From positions 1 through 48,594 of the forward strand of contig CAMWQI010000004.1 of NCBI GenBank assembly GCA_947176345.1: a stretch of DNA of 48,594 bases, read 5' to 3'. Below, piece by piece: positions 17,567 through 25,883 of this stretch. Within the stretch, counting starts at the first letter, position 1; each line of letters starts with the position of its first letter. The notes below the pieces were generated by a model, which did no database searches, was not told where the DNA came from, and saw only the letters and a program-made list of their open reading frames with translations. The translations under genes and the position numbers were made by a program. This DNA comes from an uncultured Ruminococcus sp. Its GTDB lineage: Bacteria; Bacillota; Clostridia; Oscillospirales; Ruminococcaceae.

Positions 17567-18603
17567 AATTTCAATTGTTCGTCGTCCTGAAAACTAAATC
17601 CAAGATGTTCATATGCAAGTTTGGTGGCACAACGTCCGCGTGGTGTACGTCCTAAAAATCCTAACTGCATAAGATACGGTTCACATACGTCCTCAATGGT
17701 CACAGCCTCTTCGCCTATTGCGGAAGCAAGAGTTTCAAGACCTACCGGACCACCGCCGTAACCTTTTATAATCATTTCAAGCATACGCCTGTCCAGACTG
17801 TCAAGACCAAGTTCATCAATTTCAAGACGTGTTAAAGCCATTGAAGCTATATCCTGATTTATTTCACCATTTCCCATAACGTCCGCAAAATCACGCACAC
17901 GTTTCAGGAGTCTGTTAGCTATACGAGGTGTACCTCTTGCTCTGCCAGCAATTTCGCCTGCTCCGTCTGCTGTACACGGAATGCCTAATATCATAGCACT
18001 CCGGCGGACTATATCTGTAAGATGTTTCTTTGAATATAATTCAAGTCGCTGTATAACGCCGAAACGGTCTCTCAACGGTGCGGAAAGCTGTCCGGCACGG
18101 GTAGTAGCTCCTATAAGAGTAAAAGGTTTCAAATCCATTCGTATAGAACGTGCTGAAGGTCCTTTGCCTATTATAATATCAATTACCCTGTCTTCAAGTG
18201 CCGGATATAGAATTTCCTCTACAGCCCTTGAAAGACGGTGTATTTCGTCAATGAAAAGTACATCATTGTCGGAAAGACTCGTAAGCAGTGAAACAAGGTC
18301 ACCAGGCTTTTCAATTGCCGGACCTGTGGTTACTCGTAAATTAACACCTAACTCATGGGCTATTATAGCGGAAAGTGTAGTCTTGCCCAATCCGGGAGGA
18401 CCATATAAAAGAACATGGTCAAGCGATTCGCCTCTTAATTTAGCGGCTTTTATATATATTGCAAGGTTTTCTTTAACTTTATCCTGACCGATATATTCAT
18501 GAAGTGTCTGTGGTCTCAAAGTTATTTCTATGTCATTGTCATCGGTGGTATTTTCCGGAGAAACCACACGTGGAGCAAATTCCATATCATCAGTCTGTAT
18601 CAA
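17563..18603 (-). CDS. ruvB: Holliday junction branch migration helicase RuvB
   Basis: The 346-aa AAA+ motor that drives Holliday-junction migration with RuvA. Visible features are Walker [11 protein letters not shown], Walker [11 protein letters not shown], sensor-1 IGATTRAG, the arginine-finger region APLRDRFG, and a C-terminal winged helix ending in [10 protein letters not shown]. Length is typical. The start is TTG at 18603 behind GGAGGTG; the ATG six codons later is too far from that site. RuvA and RuvC lie upstream on the same strand, but an SseB-like gene separates ruvA from ruvB, which are normally adjacent. Confidence 0.97.
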   Translation of the reverse strand: MIQTDDMEFAPRVVSPENTTDDNDIEITLRPQTLHEYIGQDKVKENLAIYIKAAKLRGESLDHVLLYGPPGLGKTTLSAIIAHELGVNLRVTTGPAIEKPGDLVSLLTSLSDNDVLFIDEIHRLSRAVEEILYPALEDRVIDIIIGKGPSARSIRMDLKPFTLIGATTRAGQLSAPLRDRFGVIQRLELYSKKHLTDIVRRSAMILGIPCTADGAGEIAGRARGTPRIANRLLKRVRDFADVMGNGEINQDIASMALTRLEIDELGLDSLDRRMLEMIIKGYGGGPVGLETLASAIGEEAVTIEDVCEPYLMQLGFLGRTPRGRCATKLAYEHLGFSFQDDEQLKL

Positions 18604-18630
18604 ATCAGCACCTCCATATTATGTAAATAC

Positions 18631-19350
18631 TTATTTTTCAAAATATCTTTTTTTACGTATATAAAACGGTTCAGTGACAGTAGCAGCCTTTTTGCCCATT
18701 TCCTGTTCATAGCTGATAAAGCATAACTGGTCGTTAGGCTTTGTTATTTTTGAAAGATACTTTGAAAGCGGAACAAATAATTTTCTTGTATTTCCCATCA
18801 TATCAAGCACAACAAGCGTACGGGGACTTTCACAGCCCTGTATCATTTCAACAATAAAAGCCCTCTCAACATTCAGGTGTTTTGCAAGGAAACGTGATGC
18901 CGGACGTGTTATATGTGTAACTTCACGCTGTGGCGGACGATATGTGACAGTATCTTCTTCACGTAAAGAAATAGCCTTTATATTAAATTTACGGGCTATC
19001 ATGAGAATACTTTTTATTTCGTCGGAAGAAAATTCCTTGCCATATGAATTAGGGTTCAGGACTGCCGACGCTGTTTGTATGAGGTCGAAAAGCCTTAAAC
19101 AGTTTATTTTATAATATTCAACATATCTTTTTGCAAACTGCTGTAATGCCCGTTTGCTTGTAAAAAATGGTATGAAAATTTCCTGTTGCGGATTATGAAT
19201 GGTAATAAGTTCAAGCCTTATTCCGTCGGGAGTTTCTACTGCCGGATTTTTGCAGATTACATATACATTGCTTTTAATTAGTGTCTGCAAAAACAATGAA
19301 CGCTTTGAGGCATCTGTTATTGCCTCTCTTAATAGTTCATCAAGATTCAT
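18631..19350 (-). CDS. SseB-family protein
   Basis: A 239-aa cytosolic protein resembling the SseB family (named for enhanced serine sensitivity in E. coli). The N-terminal pattern SLFLQTLIKSNVYVI, then FIPFFTSKRALQQFAK, then LNPNSYGKEFSSDEI matches the SseB N-terminal domain. A C-terminal domain (about 150-239, ALVVLDM-like strands) corresponds to the SseB C-terminal region. The biochemical role of the family is not established. The start ATG 19350 has GAAAGGAAG. It sits between ruvA and ruvB with gaps of 19 and 27 bases, so it shares their transcript. Confidence 0.75.
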   Translation of the reverse strand: MNLDELLREAITDASKRSLFLQTLIKSNVYVICKNPAVETPDGIRLELITIHNPQQEIFIPFFTSKRALQQFAKRYVEYYKINCLRLFDLIQTASAVLNPNSYGKEFSSDEIKSILMIARKFNIKAISLREEDTVTYRPPQREVTHITRPASRFLAKHLNVERAFIVEMIQGCESPRTLVVLDMMGNTRKLFVPLSKYLSKITKPNDQLCFISYEQEMGKKAATVTEPFYIRKKRYFEK

Positions 19351-19369
19351 AAAAAAATCTTCCTTTCTG

Positions 19370-19978
19370 TCAGATATTTCCCGACGTAATCATACGGAGA
19401 ACTTCCCTTATAATTTCCTGTGTATTCATGCCAGAGTCGCATTTTCTTAAAAGCGGTGCTATTTCCCCTTGTGAATAGCCAAGTACCATAAGAGCCTCCA
19501 TAGCCTCCGAAACAGCAGTAGAAGAAACATCAACAGCAGTAACCGGAGCAGTGATATTTTTTCCGGTGAAAGATTCTGCTGAAATTTTGTCCTTGAGTTC
19601 AAGGACAATACGCTGTGCAGTCTTTGCACCTATACCTTTGGTTCGGGTAAAAGCCTTGCTGTCACCGGAAGCGACAAGAAACGCGAAATTTTCCGGTGTT
19701 ATATCCGAAAGTATGGAAACACCAGCTTTTCCGCCCACACCCGATACCGATATAAGCAACCGGAAACAGTTCAGCTCCTGTAAAGTCGCAAAGCCGAAAA
19801 GTTCTATATTATCATCTCTTACGTTCATATGTGTATAAACCGTAACTTCACTGCCGATTGCACCAAGCTGTGAGACGGTATTATATGAAGTCTTACAGCC
19901 GTAACCGACACCATTACATTCTACAACAATAAAATTCATATCTTTAACTGTAAGTATACCTTTGAGACTATATATCAT
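19370..19978 (-). CDS. ruvA: Holliday junction branch migration protein RuvA
   Basis: The 202-aa junction-binding subunit that loads RuvB. The N-terminal OB domain begins MIYSLKGIL. Helix-hairpin-helix segments read LISVSGVGGKAGVSILS and RTKGIGAKTAQRIVLELKD. The C-terminal RuvB-binding domain (EAMEALMVLGYSQGEI) is separated by a flexible linker. I start at ATG 19978, the canonical family position, with GAAGGAAG upstream; a frame six codons longer (19996) would begin with that ribosome binding site itself. Confidence 0.96.
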   Translation of the reverse strand: MIYSLKGILTVKDMNFIVVECNGVGYGCKTSYNTVSQLGAIGSEVTVYTHMNVRDDNIELFGFATLQELNCFRLLISVSGVGGKAGVSILSDITPENFAFLVASGDSKAFTRTKGIGAKTAQRIVLELKDKISAESFTGKNITAPVTAVDVSSTAVSEAMEALMVLGYSQGEIAPLLRKCDSGMNTQEIIREVLRMITSGNI

Positions 19979-20005
19979 AAAAAAATCTTCCTTCATATGT
20001 TTAAA

Positions 20006-20491
20006 TTATCTCCACCGTACTGTATGTCCATGACATATTGCAATTGCTAAAGCGTCGGCAGCATCATCAGGTTTCGGAATGCGTGCCAGTCCAAGCAGAC
20101 TGCGAGTCATTTCCATCATCTGCCGTTTTTCTGCTTTTCCGTAACCGGTAACGGACATTTTCACCTGTAAGGGCGTATATTCCGAAACGGGAATAAATCT
20201 CTTTGCGGCTGAAAGAATTGTCACACCTCTTGCCTGTGCAACATCAATAGCGGTTTTCTGATTAGTGGTGAAGTAAAGTTTTTCAATAGCCATGCAGTCG
20301 GGCTTGAATTTGTCAAAAATATATTCTATATCTTCATTTATTGCCCTTAGGCGTTCAGTGAAAATAGTTCCGGCATCGGTAGTGACTGCACCATACTCAA
20401 CCGGACGAAAATTAATTCCATCATAGTCCAGCACTCCGAAACCTACTATTGCATAGCCGGGGTCAATTCCTAATATTCTTATTTTTTCCAC
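20006..20491 (-). CDS. ruvC: Crossover junction endodeoxyribonuclease RuvC
   Basis: The 161-aa Holliday-junction resolvase with a RNase H fold. The acidic catalytic residues are visible: Asp10 in LGIDPG, Glu in MAIEKLYF, and the pair in PDDAADALAIA. Length is typical (about 160-170 aa). The start is GTG at 20491; an overlapping ATG two bases upstream is out of frame and stops after four codons. The AAAGGT site is moderate. A sigma-A promoter lies about 65 bases upstream, so ruvC probably begins the long minus-strand transcript. Confidence 0.96.
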   Translation of the reverse strand: MEKIRILGIDPGYAIVGFGVLDYDGINFRPVEYGAVTTDAGTIFTERLRAINEDIEYIFDKFKPDCMAIEKLYFTTNQKTAIDVAQARGVTILSAAKRFIPVSEYTPLQVKMSVTGYGKAEKRQMMEMTRSLLGLARIPKPDDAADALAIAICHGHTVRWR

Positions 20492-20555
20492 ATTATTTTA
20501 CCTTTTATGTTTAAAAAGTCTGTACAATTGTATATACTTATCCATATACCTTATT

Positions 20556-20585
20556 ATTATACCACACCGGAAAGGCTTTTTGCAA
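20556..20585 (-). promoter_or_regulatory. Predicted sigma-A promoter for ruvC and the downstream block
   Basis: Reading on minus: TTGCAA (20580-20585), 18-base spacer, TATAAT (20556-20561). It is back to back with the pheA promoter, forming a divergent region. Confidence 0.65.
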
Positions 20586-20604
20586 TATATTTATATCTTT
20601 TTTA

Positions 20605-20633
20605 TTGATTTTTACAAAAAAATCTGCTATAAT
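20605..20633 (+). promoter_or_regulatory. Predicted sigma-A promoter for pheA
   Basis: TTGATT (20605-20610), 17-base spacer, TATAAT (20628-20633), giving a short 5' leader of about 35 bases before the ATG at 20676. No riboswitch-size leader is present. Confidence 0.75.
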
Positions 20634-20675
20634 GTATTGTATGCTATCAGTTAAATTTTCCGGAGGTAAAAAAAT

Positions 20676-21791
20676 ATGGACTTACAGGAATTACGTAACG
20701 GCATTGATGTTACGGACGAAAAAATATTATCGCTTTTCATGGAACGCATGGAGCTATGTAAGGGTGTTGCCGATTATAAGAAAAAAAATAATATGCCGGT
20801 TTTTCAGGGAGGACGCGAAAAGCAGGTCATTGACAGAATAAAAAGTCTCACCAATGACCCTACACTTGAAAATGGTACGGCGGCACTTTTCACGACAATT
20901 ATGGATATAAGCAAACTATTACAGAACAGAAAACTGCTCCCTGACACAAACGAATACAGTTTCACCACACCGGACTTCAAAAATGCTGAAAAAATAGGCT
21001 GTCAAGGGACTTCCGGTGCAAATTCGGAAACGGCTGTAAAAATGATTTTCGGAGACAAAGAACCAGTTTTCTATAATTCTTTTGAAGATGTTTTCAGGGC
21101 TGTGCAGTCCGGTGAGATAGATTACGGCGTTATACCGTTGAAAAATTCCACTGCCGGAATGATTGACAGTGCATATGACCTTATGGCTAAATACAGTGTA
21201 TATATTGTAAAACAGGTATGCGTTGAAATAAATCATTGTCTTGCCGTAAAGAAAGGTACTTCAATGAATGAAATAAAATGTATATATTCTCACCCACAGG
21301 CACTTGCACAGTGCAGTGCTTTTATTGCTAAAAGCGATTTTGAAACTTCCTCGTACAGTAACACTGCCACATCTGCTGAAATGGTCAGCAACAGTGATGA
21401 AAAAATAGCCTCAATATGCTCCGTGGACTGTGCGGAACGTCTCGGACTGGATATTCTCGCCACAGATATTGCAGACTGTTCCGTGAACAGAACACAATTT
21501 GTGTGCATTTCAAGGGATTTACAGGTATCACACGCTTCTGATACTATTTCAATAATGATACAAATTCCACATACTGAAGGTAGTCTTTATCGTCTGCTGA
21601 CAAAATTCTATGTAAACGGCATGAACCTTATCAGAATTGAAAATCGTCCCATACGTGACGGAAGTTTTGATGTGATGTTCTATCTTGATTTCAGCGGAAA
21701 ACTTGATGACCCTTCTGTAAGAGCTTTAATGAATGACTTATCCGAAAATATGGAATATTTCCGTTGTCTTGGCACTTTCCGCAATGAATAA
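20676..21791 (+). CDS. pheA: Bifunctional chorismate mutase/prephenate dehydratase (P-protein)
   Basis: A 371-aa fusion that makes phenylpyruvate from chorismate, the route to phenylalanine. Residues about 1-90 are an AroQ-type chorismate mutase helical domain (LRNGIDVTDEKILSLFMERM, then VADYKKKN). Residues about 105-285 are the prephenate dehydratase, opening GCQGTSGANSE and ending NRTQFVCIS, where most enzymes have a TRF triplet. Residues about 290-370 form an ACT regulatory domain (PHTEGSLYRLLTKF, then RIENRPIRDGSFD, close to the ESRP phenylalanine-binding motif), suggesting feedback control by phenylalanine. The ATG has a GGAGGT site. The Gln in place of Arg in the TRF motif is worth noting. 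metH follows 15 bases downstream. Confidence 0.93.
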   Translation: MDLQELRNGIDVTDEKILSLFMERMELCKGVADYKKKNNMPVFQGGREKQVIDRIKSLTNDPTLENGTAALFTTIMDISKLLQNRKLLPDTNEYSFTTPDFKNAEKIGCQGTSGANSETAVKMIFGDKEPVFYNSFEDVFRAVQSGEIDYGVIPLKNSTAGMIDSAYDLMAKYSVYIVKQVCVEINHCLAVKKGTSMNEIKCIYSHPQALAQCSAFIAKSDFETSSYSNTATSAEMVSNSDEKIASICSVDCAERLGLDILATDIADCSVNRTQFVCISRDLQVSHASDTISIMIQIPHTEGSLYRLLTKFYVNGMNLIRIENRPIRDGSFDVMFYLDFSGKLDDPSVRALMNDLSENMEYFRCLGTFRNE

Positions 21792-21806
21792 AAGGAGTGA
21801 TTTATT

Positions 21807-24176
21807 ATGTCTGACAAATTGAGTTCTTTGCTTGAAAGGAAATTCGTTTTTCTTGATGGTGCAATGGGAACTATGTTACAGGCACACGGCATACAGACTG
21901 AACACGTCCCTGAACTGCTTAATATAACAAATCCGGAAGCCATTATGAAAATCCACCGTATGTATGCGGAAGCTGGTTCGGATATTGTCTATGCTAATAC
22001 TTTCGGGGCAAACCGTTTCAAGCTTGAAAATACTGGTTACAGCGTTGAGGAAGTCATAAAAGCCGGCATAAATAATGCTCGTGAGGCAGTTGCCGGAAAA
22101 TCTCTTGTTGCACTTGATATGGGTTCACTCGGACAGATGCTTGAACCGTCCGGAACTCTTTCATTTGAAGATGCCTATGATGTATATAAAGAAATCGTCC
22201 TTGCCGGAAGTGATGCCGATGTTATAGTTATAGAAACTATGACGGATTTATATGAAGTAAAAGCCGCTTTGCTTGCCGTCAAGGAAAATTCCGATAAACC
22301 GGTACTTGTTACTATGACTTTTGAGGAAAATATGCGTACATTCACGGGAGTTTCACCGGAATGTATGGTAGCAGTTTTAGAGGGTCTCGGTGCGGACGCT
22401 ATAGGCGTAAACTGTTCTTTAGGTGCAGACGAACTTTTCCCCGTACTTGATAAAATATGTTCGCTTACGTCGTTGCCGGTAATCGCTAAGGCAAACGCCG
22501 GACTTCCCGACCCCGTTACAAATCTTTTCAATTTAAGTCCGGAAGATTTCGCTGAAAGTAATCTGAAACTTGCCGGAGCAGGTGTGAAAATTTTCGGTGG
22601 TTGTTGCGGAACTACTCCGGAACACATAAGGCAGATGATTGAAAAACTTAAAAATGCCGAAAATATAAAAAGACCCATAAAACGTATAAGTCTTGCGTGT
22701 TCCGCCGTGAACTGCATAACGATAGACCAGCCACGTGTTATAGGTGAAAGAATAAATCCGACTGGTAAGAAACGTTTCAAGAAAGCACTTATAAATCATG
22801 ACATTGACTATATTTTAGGTCAGGCTGTGGAACAGGTTCACGCCGGTGCAGAAATTCTTGACGTAAACGTGGGACTTCCCGATATAAACGAAAAAGAAAT
22901 GATGATTACAGCTGTAAAATCCATACAAAGTGTATGTGATACGCCACTACAGCTTGATTCCACTATACCGGAAGTCCTTGAAGCCGGATTACGTATCTAT
23001 AACGGCAAGCCTATTGTCAATTCCGTGAACGGTGAAGATGAGTCACTGGAAAGCATTCTGCCATTAGTAAAAAAATATGGTGCATCCGTTGTGGGACTTA
23101 CTCTTGATAAAAAAGGCATTCCGAAAACTGCTGAGGGACGTTTTGCAATAGCCGAAAAAATTCTTAATCGTGCTTTAGATTACGGAATACCTAAAGAAGA
23201 TGTTTTTATAGATTGTCTCACACTTACCGCCTCCGCTGAACAGGATGGTGTTATAGAAACTCTTAATGCCCTCAACCGTGTAAAAAATGAATTAGGATTG
23301 CGAACTGTATTAGGTGTATCAAATATTTCATTCGGACTTCCTAACAGGGAATTAATTACACGTACATTTCTTACTATGGCACTGCACAGCGGACTTGATT
23401 TGCCGATTATCAATCCTAATATCGACTCAATAATAGGTGCTGTACGTGCTTACAGACTTCTTGCCGGAATAGACAGAAATTCCGCTGAATTTATAAGCGT
23501 ATACGCCAATAACGCACCTGCTCCGAAAGCACCAGTAAATCAGGAAAAAAATTCTCCGGATTTGGTCTATGCTGTCGAAAACGGTCTTAAAAATGAAGCA
23601 TTAAAAGCCGTTCGTGAACTTTGCGAAAATACTGACCCTATGGAGATTATAAATAATTATCTCATTCCGGCACTTGATTCAGCCGGTGAAAAATTTGAAA
23701 AGGGTAAAATTTTTCTGCCACAGCTTATACTAACAGCCGGTTCAGCACAGTCGTGCTTTGAGGTGCTGAAAGAAAAACTCTCCACAAACAATATCGGAAG
23801 TGTTTCAAAAGGAAAAGTAGTTCTTGCAACTGTAAAAGGTGATATTCACGATATAGGAAAAAATATTGTAAAAGTCTTACTGGACAGTTACGGCTTTGAA
23901 GTGATAGATTTAGGAAAAGATGTTCCGCCACAACTTATAGTTGATACAGCTATAAAACATAAAGTTAAACTCGTGGGACTTTCCGCACTCATGACCACAA
24001 CTCTTTCTGCTATGGAAGAAACCATTAAACTTTTAAACAGGGAATATCCCGAATGCAAGACAGTAGTCGGCGGTGCTGTTCTTACAGCCTCGTATGCGAA
24101 ACAAATTCATGCTGATTTCTATGCGAAAGATGCAAAACAAACCGTTGATGTTGCATCACTCATATACGGAAAATAA
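21807..24176 (+). CDS. metH: Cobalamin-dependent methionine synthase, short form without reactivation domain
   Basis: A 789-aa enzyme transferring a methyl group from methyltetrahydrofolate to homocysteine through cobalamin. Residues about 1-290 form the homocysteine barrel, with zinc ligands in GVNCSLG and GGCCGTTPEHI. Residues about 310-570 form the pterin-binding barrel (VIGERINPTGKKRFK; LDVNVGLPDINE). Residues about 590-670 are the cap, and 675-789 the Rossmann B12 domain with the lower-ligand motif GDIHDIGKNI. The C-terminal AdoMet-dependent reactivation domain of E. coli MetH (about 1227 aa) is missing, so reactivation would need a separate protein. This is common in Firmicutes. The start has AAAAGGAGTG. 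Confidence 0.93.
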   Translation: MSDKLSSLLERKFVFLDGAMGTMLQAHGIQTEHVPELLNITNPEAIMKIHRMYAEAGSDIVYANTFGANRFKLENTGYSVEEVIKAGINNAREAVAGKSLVALDMGSLGQMLEPSGTLSFEDAYDVYKEIVLAGSDADVIVIETMTDLYEVKAALLAVKENSDKPVLVTMTFEENMRTFTGVSPECMVAVLEGLGADAIGVNCSLGADELFPVLDKICSLTSLPVIAKANAGLPDPVTNLFNLSPEDFAESNLKLAGAGVKIFGGCCGTTPEHIRQMIEKLKNAENIKRPIKRISLACSAVNCITIDQPRVIGERINPTGKKRFKKALINHDIDYILGQAVEQVHAGAEILDVNVGLPDINEKEMMITAVKSIQSVCDTPLQLDSTIPEVLEAGLRIYNGKPIVNSVNGEDESLESILPLVKKYGASVVGLTLDKKGIPKTAEGRFAIAEKILNRALDYGIPKEDVFIDCLTLTASAEQDGVIETLNALNRVKNELGLRTVLGVSNISFGLPNRELITRTFLTMALHSGLDLPIINPNIDSIIGAVRAYRLLAGIDRNSAEFISVYANNAPAPKAPVNQEKNSPDLVYAVENGLKNEALKAVRELCENTDPMEIINNYLIPALDSAGEKFEKGKIFLPQLILTAGSAQSCFEVLKEKLSTNNIGSVSKGKVVLATVKGDIHDIGKNIVKVLLDSYGFEVIDLGKDVPPQLIVDTAIKHKVKLVGLSALMTTTLSAMEETIKLLNREYPECKTVVGGAVLTASYAKQIHADFYAKDAKQTVDVASLIYGK

Positions 24177-24197
24177 TTAAAGAAAGGTTATATTTTT

Positions 24198-25316
24198 ATG
24201 ATTATACTTGATGACCTCAGGGTCGAAATGACTAACTACAGAAAAGAAATGACTGAACTTGCTGATGTTCTTAACATTCAGAAAGCTAAGGAACGCATTG
24301 CAGAACTCAATGAAGAAACTGCTAAGGACGGTTTCTGGGACGACCTCGAAAACTCACAAAAAGTTCTCCGTGAAACAAAGTCTCTTGAAAGAAAAATCGA
24401 AAAATTCAACAAACTCAATGACAGTCTGGAGGATTTAATAACTCTTATTGAGTTATCCATTGAAGAAGATGACGACAGCTCCATTGAGGAAATAAAGTCA
24501 GATTCTGAAACTTTCAAGCGGAAACTTGAAGATGAAAAACTTTCCACACTTCTTACTGGAGAATACGACAGTTCAAATGCTATCCTCACATTCCATGCCG
24601 GAGCAGGCGGAACAGAGGCACAGGACTGGGCAGAAATGCTTTATAGAATGTACAATCACTGGGCTGAACGTCATAACTACAAAGTAACTCTCATGGACTA
24701 TCTTGACGGTGACGACGCCGGTATGAAGTCTGCCTCCATACTCATTGAGGGCGACAACGCATATGGCTATATGAAATCTGAATCCGGTGTACACAGACTT
24801 GTCCGTATATCGCCGTTTGATGCGTCCGGCAGAAGACATACATCTTTTGCAGCACTGGAAGTTATGCCCGAAATTGACGACTCAATAGAAGTTGATATAA
24901 GACCGGAAGACATTGAAATGGAAGTATATCGTTCAAGCGGTGCGGGTGGTCAGAAAGTAAACAAGACAAGTTCTGCTGTACGTCTTATTCATAAGCCGAC
25001 TGGTATTGTCGTTTCCTGTCAGACACAGCGTAGCCAGTATCAGAACAAAGACTATGCTATGAAAATGCTCCGTTCAAAACTTGTTGAAATCAAAGAACGT
25101 GAACACCTTGAAAAAATTGAGGACATCAAGGGTATTCAGCGTGAAATTGCATGGGGTTCACAGATACGTTCATATGTATTTATGCCATATACACTTGCAA
25201 AAGACCACAGAACAGGTTTTGAAAACGGCAATATTCAGGCTGTAATGGACGGCGATATTGACGGCTTTATAAATGCCTATCTTAAATCACTTTCACATGG
25301 TACACTTGAAAAATAA
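24198..25316 (+). CDS. prfB: Peptide chain release factor 2
   Basis: A 372-aa class I release factor that recognises UGA and UAA. The stop-recognition SPF tripeptide is in VRISPFDASGRRH and the catalytic GGQ in GAGGQKVNKTSS. Length is standard. In many bacteria a programmed +1 frameshift at an in-frame UGA near codon 26 regulates RF2. Here the corresponding region (ELADVLNIQKAKERI) is read in one continuous frame with no UGA, so this autoregulation is absent. The start ATG 24198 follows AAGAAAGG. It lies 21 bases after metH. Confidence 0.97.
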   Translation: MIILDDLRVEMTNYRKEMTELADVLNIQKAKERIAELNEETAKDGFWDDLENSQKVLRETKSLERKIEKFNKLNDSLEDLITLIELSIEEDDDSSIEEIKSDSETFKRKLEDEKLSTLLTGEYDSSNAILTFHAGAGGTEAQDWAEMLYRMYNHWAERHNYKVTLMDYLDGDDAGMKSASILIEGDNAYGYMKSESGVHRLVRISPFDASGRRHTSFAALEVMPEIDDSIEVDIRPEDIEMEVYRSSGAGGQKVNKTSSAVRLIHKPTGIVVSCQTQRSQYQNKDYAMKMLRSKLVEIKEREHLEKIEDIKGIQREIAWGSQIRSYVFMPYTLAKDHRTGFENGNIQAVMDGDIDGFINAYLKSLSHGTLEK

Positions 25317-25344
25317 TTCCTGAAAAAAAGGAGGTTTTTGCCCT

Positions 25345-25758
25345 ATGGGTGAATTTATTATATGGCTGTTGATAATTGGCATTTTTTTCATGGTTATAAA
25401 TAGTTTCAAGCCAAAGGAAAAGCCTCCCGAACCTGAAAAAAAACCAGACCCACCAACTCCTCCACCCAAAAACGACGACACCGAATATAAACAACACGTT
25501 AAAGATACAATAGCCGTTGAGTCTCTGCAAGGGAAATCCGATGAGGATATTATAAAAGAACACACGTCCGTCACACCGGAAGACATAAAGGCATGGAAAG
25601 AAGATTTACTGAATAATTTTTCACGTCTTTCCAAAAGAAATGAGGAACTTTTAATTAATGTGGGACAACTGGATATGGAAGTCAAATGGCTTAGAAAAAC
25701 CTGCAAAAAATTTATCGGCGACGACTGGAAAGAAAAAACCGGATATAAATATCTGTAA
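25345..25758 (+). CDS. Membrane-anchored protein with IS3-OrfA-like helix-turn-helix/coiled-coil region
   Basis: A 137-aa protein of unknown function. Residues 3-20 form one transmembrane helix. Residues 21-45 are a proline- and charge-rich linker. From about residue 53 the sequence resembles the OrfA part of IS3-family transposases: AVESLQGKSDEDIIKEHTSV-x-PEDIKAWKEDLL, the HTH pattern ending in the usual W-K-x-x-L, then NVGQLDMEVKWLRK, matching the leucine-zipper IGQLxxExxWLKK pattern. There is no OrfB integrase and no inverted repeats nearby, so this is not an insertion sequence. It reads as a domesticated or convergent domain tethered to the membrane. AAGGAGG before ATG 25345 and the terminator after it support a real gene. 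Confidence 0.7.
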   Translation: MGEFIIWLLIIGIFFMVINSFKPKEKPPEPEKKPDPPTPPPKNDDTEYKQHVKDTIAVESLQGKSDEDIIKEHTSVTPEDIKAWKEDLLNNFSRLSKRNEELLINVGQLDMEVKWLRKTCKKFIGDDWKEKTGYKYL

Positions 25759-25760
25759 AC

Positions 25761-25798
25761 AAAAAGCGTGTCCATCAATGAAATGGACACGCCTTTTT
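25761..25798 (+). terminator. Intrinsic terminator after the pheA-metH-prfB cluster
   Basis: Inverted repeat GCGTGTCCAT (25766-25775) and its complement (25783-25792), 7-nt loop, followed by C and T5. It starts two bases after the stop of the membrane-anchored protein. Confidence 0.88.
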
Positions 25799-25804
25799 AT
25801 GCAC

Positions 25805-25831
25805 ACTATTATATATTAATTTCATATAATA
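25805..25831 (+). promoter_or_regulatory. Possible sporulation (sigma-K-like) promoter for dpaAB
   Basis: CATATAATA (25823-25831) fits the sigma-K -10 pattern CATAnnnTA, and an AC at 25805-25806 lies 16 bases upstream, near the sigma-K -35 position. The embedded TATAAT lacks a sigma-A -35 (CACACT at the right distance). Dipicolinate synthase is sigma-K controlled in B. subtilis. Confidence 0.4.
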
Positions 25832-25853
25832 CAGCAGAAAATTTTTTCTGTAA

Positions 25854-25868
25854 GCCGTTCTTAACGGC
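25854..25868 (+). other. Small perfect hairpin just upstream of the dpaA ribosome binding site
   Basis: GCCGTT-ctt-AACGGC, a 6-bp stem with a 3-nt loop, ends about 5 bases before the GGAG of dpaA. It could stabilise the mRNA 5' end. No T-run follows, so it is not a terminator. Confidence 0.4.
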
Positions 25869-25883
25869 AGAATGGAGACTAAT

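Noticed and set aside
25345..25758. Insertion sequence call for the OrfA-like gene
   Set aside because: No OrfB, no terminal inverted repeats, no target duplication, and a transmembrane helix replaces the usual OrfA start.
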